NCBI GenBank assembly: GCA_963576725.1
Contig: OY755246.1
Location: 73,339,467-73,403,466 of the forward strand
Source: Azorinus chamasolen
Lineage: Eukaryota > Mollusca > Bivalvia > Cardiida > Solecurtidae
DNA: 64,000 nt
Reading direction: 5' to 3'
Below the pieces are notes generated by a model. That model worked only from the letters and a program-made list of their open reading frames with translations. It had not been told where the DNA came from and did no database searches. Shown piece after piece: positions 1 to 12,427 of this stretch. Numbering within the stretch: position 1 is the first letter of the stretch; each line of letters begins with the position of its first letter. Made by a program: the position numbers and the translations under genes.

Positions 1-267
1 ACATCTATGGTTTTGCGTGAAAGTGTAAAGTATTGCAGGGAAAACGGTAACACGGTCTACATTGGTTTCCTAGATGCACGTCAGGCATTTGACCGCGTGT
101 GGCATCATGGTTTATTTTTCAAACTGTATGAGCTCGGTATTCCGCATAAACTCTGGCTAAATGTAACTGAAATGCATAGGGATATGTTTAGTTGTGTTCT
201 TCACGAAGGCCTGGCATCATCTTGTTTTCCTGTTCTACAAGGCACGAGACAGGGGGTGTTTCCGTAA
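1..267 (+). pseudogene. LINE reverse transcriptase fragment
   Basis: An open frame entering from the window edge reads as the palm region of a non-LTR retrotransposon reverse transcriptase. It contains the motif A block FLDARQAFDRVWH with its catalytic Asp, followed after about 50 residues by the start of motif B (GTRQG). It is close to the same stretch in the LINE at 26478-33725 (FLDAKQAFDRVWH and RGTRQGG), so it belongs to the same or a sister family. Homology stops abruptly at about 262 inside motif B and the frame closes at 267. The C-terminal half, including the ADD motif, is absent downstream. It is a truncated, inactive copy whose 5' part lies outside the window. Confidence 0.85.
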
Positions 268-384
268 CACGGTCATCGACGGATAGTCCAGAGATATGTG
301 AATAATATTGCGTTTTGATTCCCTGCATGACCTATGGATATCGATCCAAGTTTCAAACCAGCAAAGATACTTCTTTTACATTAC

Positions 385-670
385 AAACCGTAACCCTTGT
401 TCTTCATAACTTTGCTTTTAGAGGCAATAGAAGGACAAAATAAAAACCAAAGCAAATCGGAGACATCAAGCTTGATTATGATATAAATTTTAATAATAAT
501 TATATATGATAACTTATGAATATTAATGAGGAAGTATAAAAAAACTCCGCTTTTTTAGAAAAGGCAGCTTGTTGGTTCGTCTTCGAGGCCTATTAATGCA
601 CTAAAAATATTGAATTCAGGTTTATATTGCTCGTTGGGGTCCTCAAAAGTTCTCATTTAGACCAGTGTTG
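385..670 (-). repeat. Inverted copy of the 345 bp dispersed repeat
   Basis: Read on the minus strand, this stretch matches the tandem units at 4361-5130. Shared landmarks are TTGTCCTTCTATTGCCTC, then AAAGCAAAGTTATGA, and TGAGGACCCCAACGA in the partner. The copies are several percent to tens of percent diverged. It lies in inverted orientation to the later units, so the two bracket 671-4360. Confidence 0.7.
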
Positions 671-1059
671 CAATATCAATCCTAAAATTTCCATTTTTCC
701 GTTTTTCAAGTTTCACACCGATGATGTTTCAGCTAGGTTACTTATGGAAAAACATTTCATACGGGTATTTAACCCAAACTTAAACAGAATTTGATAACGT
801 CATTTGGCGCCGTCTTTATGACGTTATGACGTCGTTACTGCGGCGTTACCGAGTAACGTCATTGCTATGTATTTATTGTTATTCCCATGATGAGTATTAA
901 CGAAACCGGTAGGGAATAAAAATGTAAAGCTACACCAGTGGTGTCAGTTTATCTTTTATATAAACCATATTATATATATATCACGAATAGAAAAGGTCAA
1001 TTACTGGAAAATCTCTCTTAAGTTATTGAAAGTGCATATTTGATTGTTTCCAAGTCTTA
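671..1059. other. AT-rich stretch with clustered TGACGT motifs
   Basis: No gene is recognised. Between 798 and 861 there are four TGACGT/ACGTCA hexamers within 65 bp, two of them 9 bp apart on the same strand. This is the core of CREB/ATF sites in animals, but it may simply be repeat-derived. A short TATATATATATA run lies near 970. Confidence 0.35.
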
Positions 1060-1696
1060 CTTAACTGCATTTAAAGCTATATAGTAGAATCCCCTCTCTC
1101 CGGAGAGAGGAGGCTGTCGACCCAGAGGGACACGATAGCCCTTCTCTACAATAGATAGGGTCCAAGGGTCCTGAGTGATAGTGCGTCACATTTATGAAGG
1201 GTCGGATCGGAAAGGGCAGAAAGGGCGAGTCCCTAGGGCTAGAGCCTAGAAGGCCCATAACCCTTAGGGTGGGAAGAGAAGGAACCCTGAGATGCCAGTC
1301 CCGAGTTAGGGGAAAGGGAAGGGTCCTAACCGGCTCTTGGCCGGGCTCCGCTGAGGGGAAGAATAGGATCTGGTTGTCTTACCTTTCTTTGGAGGTCCCG
1401 TAATAGGCTTACATTCAACCTTAGGGATTTTCCAAGAAACGCAGACTGGAAGCGGGAGGGTTCCTGGTAGAAGCCCACAGCTCGTCCTTCGACATGTACT
1501 GCAGACTAGAGGAAGGTGTCACGGCGACAGAGGATCATATTCGCTGTCGATGTGAGCCCTTGACCCAAGGCCAGTTGGGTATGAAAGGCACTTAGTAACC
1601 TCGGATTCAAGCTCCACAGAGAAGGCCGCAGATAGGAGGTCAATTTTGAAGCGACCCCAATATGTTGGCCCTGATGCAACTCCCGACGCTAAAGAA

Positions 1697-1698
<2 letters not shown>

Positions 1699-1770
<72 letters not shown>
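1699..1770. repeat. (GT)n-(GA)n microsatellite
   Basis: About 10 bases of GT alternation pass directly into about 60 bases of pure GA dinucleotide. It gives rise to the Ser-Leu open frames seen on the minus strand, which are not genes. Confidence 0.95.
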
Positions 1771-1773
<3 letters not shown>

Positions 1774-2028
1774 TGGGAGAGGAAGGCATGCCCACCCTGG
1801 GGCTGTCGGAATCAAGTGACGGGATCTGATCAAACATCCCAGGCCGACTTTCAATTGAAGCCGGAGGCCTGAGAGATAGATACCCAAGGAGCCCTTGTCC
1901 ACCCAGTAGCAGGGCTGGCACTAAAATCTTTGTCCAGGTCAGGCAAACGGGAAATAAGTCCTCTGGAAGGAGAAAGAGACTCCCTAAACTTAATTAGGTT
2001 AGGGAGGTCCATTTTTTGACTGACACTA

Positions 2029-2501
2029 GCACGGAAGAGAATAGAGGACTCCTGTGAATAGGATTCGGGGGTCTAGGGCAGACAAGAGGGTGGGATGATT
2101 CTAAAACAATCTTCACACGCCTTCTCCATAGACAAATATTGATGTTCAGAATTCTCCCTCCAGAGATGAACTCATAACATACCCTGAGTGGGGTGTAAGC
2201 CAGAACGGGCTTGTGGAGGGGGAGCCGAGAGGAAATGGGAATGGGGATCACTGAAGGGGGGGGGGCACGGAAGAGAATAGAGGACTCCTGTGAATAGGAT
2301 TCGGGGGTCTAGGGCAGTCAAGAGGGTGGGATGATTCTAAAACAATCTTCACACGCCTTCTCCATAGACAAATATTGATGTTCAGAATTCTCCCTCCAGA
2401 GATGAACTCACAACATACCCTGAGTGGGGTGTAAGCCAGAACGGGCTTGTGGAGGGGGAGCCGAGAGGAAATGGGAATGGGGATCACTGAAGGGGGGGGG
2501 G
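2029..2501. repeat. Tandem duplication, 2 x 236 bp
   Basis: Two adjacent units start with GCACGGAAGAGAATAG at 2029 and 2265, and each ends in a G-run (GAAGGGGGGGGG). The units differ at only a few positions (for example GGGCAGACAAG versus GGGCAGTCAAG, CATAACATA versus CACAACATA), so the duplication is recent. The junction sits on the poly-G run, which suggests slippage or microhomology. Confidence 0.95.
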
Positions 2502-3250
2502 CCCATGACCTTGCTGGTCAGGTCGCCAGTAAGGTGAAGCTTGCTGGTTCCCAGATATGAGTGTCGGCTTGCAAGAGCGACCAGCCGGCGAATCTGAGGA
2601 GGAAGACGTTGTCTTCTTAATGGTAAGACCTCGATCTGCGCCTGCGATGAATGCGGCGCGAGTGCCGATTCCCATTAGAAGAATAAGAAGGGTTTAGCGC
2701 CTCCTACTTCTAAGAAGACGAAGAGTAATTGCAGGGTCTAGATGACCGAGAAAGTCTAGACTTGGCCAGAGCAGATTCCAGATTAACTTTCACCACTGTA
2801 ATGCGATGTAGAGACAGTAGAAAAGATTGGACTGGTAGATTTACCGGTCCACTTCGGTATACCGGACCGGGACACTGGAGGACTGGTAGAGAGCAAACTT
2901 GGGACACCGGGCCAATGAATACCCAGTGACATCATTGGGCCGGGGTTCGGTAGACCGGTCTGCCGGTGACGTCATGAAACAGAAGCACAAACACCAGGAC
3001 ACCGGGGACCGGGGACGAATAACTGGGCCTAGATTAACCGGGACCAGGCAAAATTCTCCAGACAACAAGCAGACCGGGAGACCTGGCAATAAGAGGACCC
3101 GGGATCAGAACAAAGGGCACCATTCAAGAGGTAAACGGGGCAGCAGTTGGGTGCCGAGCTGCAACTAACAACTGGGAGAACAGGGGCTTGTTGACGAAAG
3201 AGATTTTAAAGAAGAAGCAGGCTTCGTCTGAGCTTTAAAGGACAGTGATT

Positions 3251-3828
3251 TGTCTGTGGCGAGGGAATCGCTGACCAAAGAGAAGAAAATTTATTCCGTC
3301 GATCAGCAAGCTCCCAAGTCTCCCCTGTCCAGAGGGATGAAACTCGACAGGGAGCTGACACACTTTATGAGTTGTCCAGTCTGCCACGAAATATCCGCAA
3401 GAAGCCTTACGTTGCTCTGGCATGCTGTGGTAAATAATCGAGCAAATACATAAGACATTGCGAGTAATTTCAAAGTCACCCAAGGCTAATATGGGTAAAC
3501 ATAAGCTGATGATTGTTTCTATTGTATTGCAAAACACTCATAAAAGTAATATTCTTCATAAAAACATGCACGTGGCTTAATTCCTCCGCTGTATTTTCTT
3601 ACAAGAAATGTGTTGTTCACATACATGTATATTGCAATATAATAGAAAAACTTACTTTCCTATAACAGTTTACATTCTCATTAATATTCTCGATTTTGAA
3701 AATAATTATCTACATATTTATATACATGAACATCAATATCTCTGTTTCAGTCAGTATCAAGCTCTGTACTGGTTAACTAAAATAATTTCACAATGAAGAA
3801 AATATTCCAAAATAGGGAATTAATGTAA
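3251..3828. other. Unannotated AT-rich stretch
   Basis: No gene or clear repeat is recognised. A 12 bp word AAAATAATTTCA at about 3779 recurs at about 4090, on the other side of the palindrome at 3829-4090. Confidence 0.3.
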
Positions 3829-4090
3829 TACATAAATACTTGAACTGCTCTGATCTAATATTTCGACCACTAAGAGCCTTTTTCAAAGATTATCATGTCG
3901 AAATACACGTCATATTTTTGTTACATGCATTCAGCCATAAAATCAAAATCAAAGAGAATAACATTATTCTCTTTGATTTTATGGCTGAATGCATGTAACA
4001 AAAATGTGACGTGTATTTTGATATGATAATCTTTGAAAAAGGCCCTTAGTGGTCGAAATATTAGACCAGAGCATTTCAAGTATTTATGTA
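3829..4090. mobile_element. Long palindrome / foldback MITE
   Basis: The left arm (3829-3960) is the reverse complement of the right arm (3965-4090), with a 4 bp centre (ACAT). Mismatches are few, and the left arm has one extra TCAAAA. The sequence could fold into a hairpin of about 125 bp. No coding capacity. This is the usual form of a MITE or a head-to-head junction of one. No clean target duplication was found, so the outer edges are approximate. Confidence 0.85.
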
Positions 4091-4360
4091 AAATAATTTC
4101 AGATAAAAAGAACAGCTCATTCAAGTGTGTTTATTTTTACATCTCAATGATATTCATAAATATGCATTAATATTCATGAACCCAAAGTAATGATCCTCTG
4201 CTCTTGTCAATTTTTGTTTAATATCTTGTATTTTACGTAAAATAAATAATAGAAAAGATAGTACACTCGAAACAATGCTAAATATAGTGCCCATGTAAAA
4301 TTGCTTTTTCACGCACGTTCTATGCAAATTAGAATTACATATCATATTCAATCTATATGT

Positions 4361-5130
4361 CTCTGCTTTACTTTGGTTCATGTCTTGTCCTTCTATTGCC
4401 TCTTAAAGCAAAGTTATAACGCATTTTCTTAATCAAGGTAGTTTCAAAATTTACCTCCGGTTACCGTAGAAACCGTTTGATAAAACATAGCTGGGACACA
4501 ATTATTTTGGGAGAATGCTCAAAATGTATTCTGAGGACCCCAATGAACAATTTAAACCTAAGCTCAATATTTTTGTGCAACAATAAGCCTCTAAGACAAC
4601 AAGAAGCTTCCTTTTCTAAAAAAGCGAAAAAAATACTTCATCAGTAATGTTCAACAGTAATCATATATGAATATTATTAAAATTATATATCATAATCAAG
4701 CTATATGTCTCTGCTTGACTTTGGTTTTTGTTTTGTCCTTCTATTGCCTCTAAAAGCAAAGTTATGACGCATTTTCTGAACCAATGATGTTTCGAAATTT
4801 ACCTCGGGTTACCATGGAAATCGTTTAATAACACATAGATGGGACAAAATTATGTGGAGGAATGCTTAAAATGTGTTCTGAGGATCCAAACGAACAACTT
4901 AAAACTGAATTCAATATTTTTTGTGAATATAAGCCTCTCAAACTCCTAACAAAAACTCCCTTTTTTTACTAAAAAATGCATTTTTTAACTTCCTCATTAA
5001 TATTCATAAGAATGCATTTATGAATATTAATAAAAACATATTCAAGCTATATCTCTCTGCTTTACTTTGGTACTTGTTTTGTCCTTATATTACCTCTAAA
5101 ATCAAAGTAATGACGCATTTTCTGAACCAA
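4361..5130 (+). repeat. Tandem ~345 bp repeat, about 2.3 units
   Basis: The landmark TCTCTGCTT...TTTGTCCTT followed by GCCTCTAAAAGCAAAGTTATGACGC recurs at about 4361, 4708 and 5052, a spacing of 344-347 bp. Units are diverged by point changes. The region is otherwise AT-rich and non-coding. Confidence 0.8.
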
Positions 5131-5204
5131 TGTTTACATTTGATACAGAATACATTAAACTGGTTCAACTGGTTGAACCCCTAACACACAGTTTGATTGG
5201 CTGT

Positions 5205-8200
5205 GTTACAACCCGTTTTGTAGTAACGTTGCAAATTGTAGTAATTACTACAAAACGGGTTACTACACTTTGCGTGAAACCCTCCCAACCCGTTTTGTAG
5301 TAACGTTGCAAATTGTAGTAATTACTACAAAGTGGGTTGGTATGCCAAATTCAATATGTAGTAAACTCCTATTACACCGAGCATGGTTGTGTGACTGCAA
5401 CCAAATTTGGGGTGGTCCTTCATATTGACAATATCAGAGTGCACAGTAAAAATATTTCCGATACCTTGCCTACTTAATGAAATAGAGTCAAAAACAGTTT
5501 ACTACATTTCGTATGGGACCTTGCGACCCGTTTTGTAGTAACGTTGCAAATTGTAGTAATTACTACAAAGTGGGTTACTACAGTTTGTTTAAAAACAAGA
5601 CAACTCATTTTGTAGTAATTGTGCATAAATATTAAATGATATAATATAAAATGATTAAATATTATATAATACAATATATATAATATATAATTTAAAAAAA
5701 AAAAAATATCAATAAAAAAACAATACCATGAAATTCAATTTTCAATTTCAATTTCAATCAATTTTATTGCATTAAACATAATACAATGTTTATAGCAACT
5801 ATTGTCAATTACAGATGGATATTCACAGAAATGTGGTGACACGTTAACAATTTCCATTTCTTTTCAGAGCCTAAAATAAAGTTCAAATACTTTCTATCAA
5901 AAAGATTCTTTACATTTATAATATATCCTGTCCAGCCTACGTCGATTTTCCGTCGTCAAGTCCAGCTTAATTTCATGATTGGGTCGTTTCTCCTGTCAAT
6001 ATTGCTGATCGTCCTTGGTCACGTGGTCAAAAGGTCGGTCGTCACGTGGATTGTGTCGATTTCTGAATGAATGGGTAGTTCATGTGTGTGTAAAGTTGCG
6101 TAAGTTGGCCTTATCTGTGATTCATGACGTATTCAGTATTTAGTTGTGGAATTATTGAAATCCTGTTTGGGTGAGTATTATTTGAGTTTATAGTTATTTG
6201 CCTGGTTTGCATTATCAGGAAGTCGCAATGTGTAATCGTGATACATGTGCATGCTAATTCTACATAGTATTTTTTGCAAAAATGCCGTCTGCTACAGAAA
6301 TAAAATGACTTTTTGGCATATGTTCATAATATATAATATATATAATATAATATATAATATTTTACTACAGTTTGTGTTAAAACTTCACAACTCACTTTCT
6401 AGTAAACTTGCATGTATATGAAATGATATCTTATAAAATGATAAAATATCACATAATATTATATAATATATATATTTTTTATAAAAAAAATTATAATCGA
6501 TAGGAAACCATACCATGAAATAAAATGACTTTTTGGCATATTTCTATAATATATAATAATATATAATATAATATATAATATTTTGTATTATGTATAATAA
6601 TACTAATATAACATATAACAAAATGTTATAAACAATAATAACGTCGCTGAATGTAGTAATTACTACAAAACGGGTTACTACAATTTGCGTGAAACCCTCC
6701 CAACCCGTTTTGTAGTAACGTTGCAAATTGTAGTTATTACTACAAAGTGGGTTACTACAGTTTGTTTAAAAACAAGACAACTCCTTTTGTAGTAATTGTG
6801 CATAAATATGAAATGATATAATATAAAATGATTAAATATTATATAATATAATATATATAATATATAATTTTAAATAATATTTTTTTATCCATATAAAACA
6901 ATACCATGAAATAAAATGACTTTTGGCATATGTTCATAATATATAATATTATATAATATAATATATAATATTTTACTACAGTTTGTGTTAAAACTTCACA
7001 ACTCACTTTGTAGTAAACTTGCATGTATATGAAATGATATCATTTAAAATGATATCATTTAAAATGATAAAATATCACATAATATTATATAATATTATAT
7101 AATATATATATATTTTTAAATTTTTATAGAAAAAATAATAATCGATAGGAAACAATACCATGAAATAAAATGACTTTTTGGCATATTTTTATAATATATA
7201 ATATTATGTAATATAATATATAATATAATGTATTATGTATAGTAATACTAATAACATATAACAAAATGTTATAAACAATAATTACATCGCTGAATGTAGT
7301 AATTACTACAAAACGGGTTACTACACTTTGCGTGAAACCCTCCCAACCCGTTTTGTAGTAACGTTGCAAATTGTAGTAATTACTACAAAGTGGGTTGGCA
7401 TGCCTAATTCAATATGTAGTAAACTCCTATTACACCGAGCATGGTTGTGTGACTGCAACCAAATTTGGGGTGGTCCTTCATATTGACAATATCAGAGTGC
7501 ACAGTAAAAATCTTTCCGATACCTTGCCTACTTAATGAAATAGAGTCAAAAACAGTTTACTACATTTCGTATGGGACCTTGCGACCCGTTTTGTAGTAAC
7601 GTTGCAATTTGTAGTAATTACTACAAAGTGGGTTACTACAGTTTGTTTAAAAACAAGACAACTCATTTTGTAGTAATTGTGCATAAATATGAAATGATAT
7701 AATATAAAATTATTAAATATTATATAATATATAATATAATATATAAAATATATAATTTTTAATTTTTTTTTTATCCATATGAAACAACACCATGAAATAA
7801 AATGACTTTTTGGCATATGTTCATAATATATAATATTATATAATATAATATATACTATTTTACTACAGTTTGTGTTAAAACTTCACAACTCACTTTGTAG
7901 TAAACTTGCATGTATATGAAATGATATCATTTAAAATGATAAAATATCACATAATATTATATAATATTATATAATATATATATTTTTTAAATTTTTATAG
8001 AAAAAATTATAATTGATAGGAAACAATACCATGAAATAAAATGACTTTTTGGCATATTTTAATAATATATAATATTATATAATATAATATATAATATTAT
8101 GTATTATGTATAGTAATACTAATAACAAATAACAAAATGTTATAAACAATAATTACATCGCTGAATGTAGTAATTACTACAAAACGGGTTACTACACTTT

Positions 8201-10700
8201 GCGTGAAACCCTCCCAACCCGTTTTGTAGTAACGTTGCAAATTGTAGTAATTACTACAAAGTGGGTTGGCATGCCTAATTCAATATGTAGTAAACTCCTA
8301 TTACACCGAGCATGGTTGTGTGACTGCAACCAAATTTGGGGTGGTCCTTCATATTGACAATATCAGAGTGCACAGTAAAAATCTTTCCGATACCTTGCCT
8401 ACTTAATGAAATAGAGTCAAAAACAGTTTACTACATTTCGTATGGGACCTTGCGACCCGTTTTGTAGTAACGTTGCAAATTGTAGTAATTACTACAAAGT
8501 GGGTTACTACAGTTTGTTTAAAAACAAGACAACTCATTTTGTAGTAATTGCGCATAAATATGAAATGATATAATATAAAATGATTAAATATTATATAATA
8601 TATAATATAATATATATAATATATAATTTTTAAAAAAAATTTTTTTTATCCATATGAAACAACACCATGAAATAAATTGACTTTTTGGCATATGTTCATA
8701 ATATATAATATTATATAATATAATATATAATATTTTACTACAGTTTGTGTTAAAACTTCACAACTCACTTTGTAGTAAACTTGCATGTATATGAAATGAT
8801 ATCATTTAAAACGATAAAATATCACATAATATTATATAATATTATATAATATATATATTTTTTAAATTTTTATAGAAAAAAATCTAATCGATAGGAAACA
8901 ATACCATGAAATAAAATGACTTTTTGGCATATTTTTATAATATATAATATTATATAATATAATATATAATATTTTGTATTATGTATAGTAATACTAATAA
9001 CATATAACAAAATGTTATAAACAATAATTACATCGCTGAATGTAGTAATTACTACAAAACGGGTTACTACACTTTGCGTGAAACCCTCCCAACCCGTTTT
9101 GTAGTAACGTTGCAAATTGTAGTAATTACTACAAAGTGGGTTGGCATGCCTAATTCAATATGTAGTAAACTCCTATTACACCGAGCATAGTTGTGTGACT
9201 GAAACAAAATTTGGGGCGGTCCTTCATATTGACAATATCAGAGTGCACAGTAAAAATCTTTCCGATACCTTGCCTACTTAATGAAATAGAGTCAAAAACA
9301 GTTTACTACATTTCGTATGGGAAATTGCGACCCGTTTTGTAGTAACGTTGCAAATTGTAGTAATTATTACAAAGTGGGTTACTACAGTTTGTTTAAAAAC
9401 TTGACAACTCATTTTGTAGTAATTGTGCATAAATATTAAATGATATAATATAAAATGATTAAATATTATATAATATATAATATAATATATATAATATATA
9501 ATTTAAAAAAAATAAAAATTTAACCACATAAAACAATACCATGAAATAAAATGACTTTTTGGCATATGTTCATAATATATAATATTATATAATATAATAT
9601 TTAATATTTTACTACAGTTTGTGTTAAAACTTAACAACTCATTTTGTAGTAAACTTGCATGTATATGAAATGATCTCATTTAAAATGATAAAATATCACA
9701 TAATATTATATAATATTATATAATATATATATATTTTGAATTTTTATAAAAAAAATTATAATCGATAGGAAACAATACCATGAAATAAAATGACTTTTTG
9801 GCATATTTTTATAATATATAATATAATATATAATATTTTGTATTATGTATAATAATACTAATAACATATAACAAAATGTTATAAACAATAATTATATCGC
9901 TGAATGTAGTAATTACTACAAAACGGGTTACTACACTTTGCGTGAAACACTCCCAACCCGTTTTGTAGTAACGTTGCAAATTGTAGTAATTACTACAAAT
10001 TGGGTTGGTATGCCAAATTCAATATGTAGTAAACTCCTATTACACCGAGCATGGTTGTGTGACTGCAACCAAATTTGGGGTGGTCCTTCATATTGACAAT
10101 ATCAGAGTGCACAGTAAAAATCTTTCCGATACCTTGCCTACTTAATGAAATAGAGTCAAAAACAGTTTACTACATTTCGTATGGGACCTTGCGACCCGTT
10201 TTGTAGTAACGTTGCAAATTGTAGTAATTACTACAAAGTGGGTTACTACAGTTTGTTTAAAAACAAGACAACTCATTTTGTAGTAATTGTGCATAAATAT
10301 GAAATGATGTAATATAAAATGATTAAATATTATATAATATATAATATAATATATATAATATATAATTTTTAAAAAAATTAATTTTTAACTACATAAAACA
10401 ATACCATGAAATCAAATGACTTTTTGGCATATGTTCATAATATATAATATTATATAATATAATATATAATATTTTACTACAGTTTGTGTTAAGACTTCAC
10501 AACTTACTTTGTAGTAAACTTGCATGTATATGAAATGATATCATTTAAAATGATAAAATATCACATAATATTATATAATATTATATAATATATATATTTT
10601 TTAATTTTTTATAAAAAAAATTGTAATCGATAGGAAACAATACCATGAAATAAAATGACTTTTTGGCATATTTTAATAATATATAATATAATATATAATA
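5205..10700 (+). repeat. Left tandem array, 640/870 bp units
   Basis: The landmark ACCGAGCAT(G/A)GTTGTGTG occurs at about 5376, 7433, 8304, 9180 and 10053. The last four are 870-876 bp apart. Between 5376 and 7433 lies a 560 bp insertion plus one shorter unit of about 640 bp that lacks the landmark segment. Each long unit carries three copies of the perfect palindrome TTGTAGTAATTACTACAA (or its one-base variants), flanked by AACCCGTTTTGTAG and CTACAAA(A/G)(C/T)GGGTT. These are followed by AT-rich stretches dominated by TATAATAT. Open frames inside are repeats of one another and are not genes. The array breaks off at about 10700 within a TATAAT run. Confidence 0.92.
5737..6297 (-). mobile_element. 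Retroposed insertion in the array
   Basis: This non-repetitive segment of about 560 bp splits one array unit between CCATGAAAT and AAAATGACTTTTTGGC, which are contiguous in the neighbouring units. It is bounded by a GAAAT direct repeat. Its left edge is a TTCAATTTCAATTTCAA run, which read on the minus strand is a TTGAAA-type 3' tail as found on some LINEs and SINEs. No protein motif is recognised in the body. It is probably a 5'-truncated retroposon. Confidence 0.6.
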
Positions 10701-11248
10701 ATAAGGGTAATCACACAAACTTAAAATGCAAGTAATGCCAAGCTCACTTGCATGAACGTGTGTAGCACTGTGTCCAATTATTATCCCTTATCGCCGGTCC
10801 TAATCGCCTTTTAAACCTTAACCCTTTCCAATTTTGGTTATATCTATAACAATTCTAAATACCTAATAAATATTCATTGACCAAATAGTTATAATGAAAT
10901 ATGGACGGTGGAATATTGTAGCATTTTAGAAATTGATCTATAATTTTTCATTAACAAGCAGGAGCCATTTGATCTGGGTCTTATCTGTTTGCAAATACGT
11001 GAAAATGCGTTTATATGAAGGAACGTGTTAAATAATCCATGAATATCCGTGTAAACAATGGCTATTTACAATGGCAACTGTACACTAGCTGGATGTTTTG
11101 GTATTGTAGAAACTGTAGAGTCTATTGTAACTTCATAAGCAAACACAACAGGCCCAGATTTGAGACGGATGCTACAGTAGAGCCATATGCTATGGGTCTA
11201 CTGTTCTCAAATTCGTATTTATGTAGTAACTGATCAAAAGCGACTGTT

Positions 11249-11321
11249 CAGAGTAGACCCAGATCCGGCGGCCCCTTTAATACCTGCTTGATCCTCGGAG
11301 TCGTCTGATCAGGGTCCACAC
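11249..11321. repeat. GTAGACCC hairpin module, copy 1
   Basis: A diverged copy of the dispersed inverted repeat whose fuller copies read CAGAGTAGACCC, then AGATCAGACGGC and its complement. Here it runs AGAGTAGACCCAGATC ... CTGATCAGGGTCCAC. Confidence 0.6.
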
Positions 11322-11751
11322 TTTTTTAGCTACTTGGACTATATAGCTCTGAATAGTTTTGTATTTGGCAAAACAATAACCCATATCAATTATAATTATT
11401 TCTTATAAAATAGCCATAATGTAAAAGACTAATACATGGTATCTTCTGTCATGTACTAAAAAAGTTAAAATAATTGCAAAAGGTTTGACAGGGCATTTCC
11501 ACCAGATAAAAAGACAATGAATATTCATGTAAGATATAGTGATTTTATGAATACTAATTATCTGTTGTTTTATTAAGACATGTGGACAAGATATCAACAG
11601 AATCCGATCTATATCATTTTATGCACAAACAGCAGACTCCTATCTAATAGTTTCGTTTGGGTCTATCCTATTTGCAAAGGTATAGATGTGTGTCTATCTC
11701 CAGTAAAGAGTTATGCATGTAGTCGTAATTATCATTTCTTAAATATTCATT

Positions 11752-11935
11752 AACCCTTAACTCTATGAATATTCATGTAAGAAATAATTGCATTATGAAA
11801 AGTAATTAGAATTATTATTAAAATAGCATATGGTCACAGGAAGGTTTGGCCATGGCAGAAACTGGGCTTACTCTGTTTGCAAAGGCGTAGAACGATGTAT
11901 TTATGGAGTAAAGGGATATTAAGCGGGTTATGCAG
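11752..11935. mobile_element. TTAA-type MITE (piggyBac-like ends)
   Basis: It begins TTAACCCTTAACTC and ends GAGTAAAGGGATATTAA. The CCCTT...AAGGG termini next to TTAA match the pattern of piggyBac non-autonomous elements, which duplicate TTAA. The interior has AATATTCATGTAAG and GCAGAAACTG words shared with 12325-12535 and 23388-23545. No coding capacity. Confidence 0.55.
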
Positions 11936-12287
11936 GTCCAGTCTGTGGTTTGGAAATATTGACAAATACTCTCCTGGGTCTTAGAAATTTTCAACAAAAT
12001 CTAGGCCCATAACTCCATCAATGTTCATTGCGATTGGATGAAAACTCGTCAGATGCACAAGTGAACACCCTGAATAATATAATCACAAAGAGTCATGTTG
12101 TTTCTAGGATAAATGCTTTTAAAGTTGTTAAAATTCAATGTTCACAAAATCAAGGTCCATTACTTTGTTAATATGCGACACAAACTTAAAATTCTTATTT
12201 TCACAAACCAGCTTTAAATAACCTTGTAGGAGATATGGCCTAGACGCGAAGCGTGACAGACGGACCGACAGAATCGAGAAAAGCTAT

Positions 12288-12322
12288 AGTCCCCCAACTA
12301 CTAAATGGTGGGGGACTAATAA
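12288..12322. repeat. AGTCCCCCA / TGGGGGACT hairpin
   Basis: AGTCCCCCA at 12294 pairs with TGGGGGACT about 20 bp on, giving a 9 bp GC-rich stem. It sits at the junction between the preceding repeat (ending GACAGACGGACCGACAG) and the MITE that follows, so it may be an element terminus. Confidence 0.5.
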
Positions 12323-12427
12323 TGAAATCATGAATATTAGTTATATTAATGGTTGTAATAGCATATGGACACACTAACGTTTTTGGTCATTGCAGAAACT
12401 GTAGAATCATTATCGATAATATATCAT

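Larger units (their letters stand above)
1060..3250. repeat. GC- and purine-rich block of unknown origin
   Basis: Composition changes sharply from the AT-rich flanks. The plus strand is strongly purine-rich (repeated GGGAAGGG, AGAGGA and GAGGGG runs), and 2820-3110 is dense in ACCGG/CCGGG words. Contents include an 18 bp palindrome CCTCTCTCCGGAGAGAGG at about 1092, a GT/GA microsatellite at 1699-1770 and a tandem duplication at 2029-2501. Open frames are short, overlap on both strands and follow composition. No RT, integrase, protease or transposase motif was found. It could be the non-coding part (LTR or leader) of a retroelement, but that is a guess. Confidence 0.5.

Noticed and set aside
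5474..9888. Repeated small frames of the MQRYYKTGWEGF type
   Set aside because: They are the same array unit read again and again, with the AT-rich part giving Ile/Tyr/Leu strings; no start or coding signal, and indels between units shift the frame.
12288..12322. Canonical Helitron 3' end (hairpin then CTAA)
   Set aside because: The stem runs to the very end and there is no spacer before CTAA; the element to which it belongs cannot be delimited, so only the hairpin is reported.
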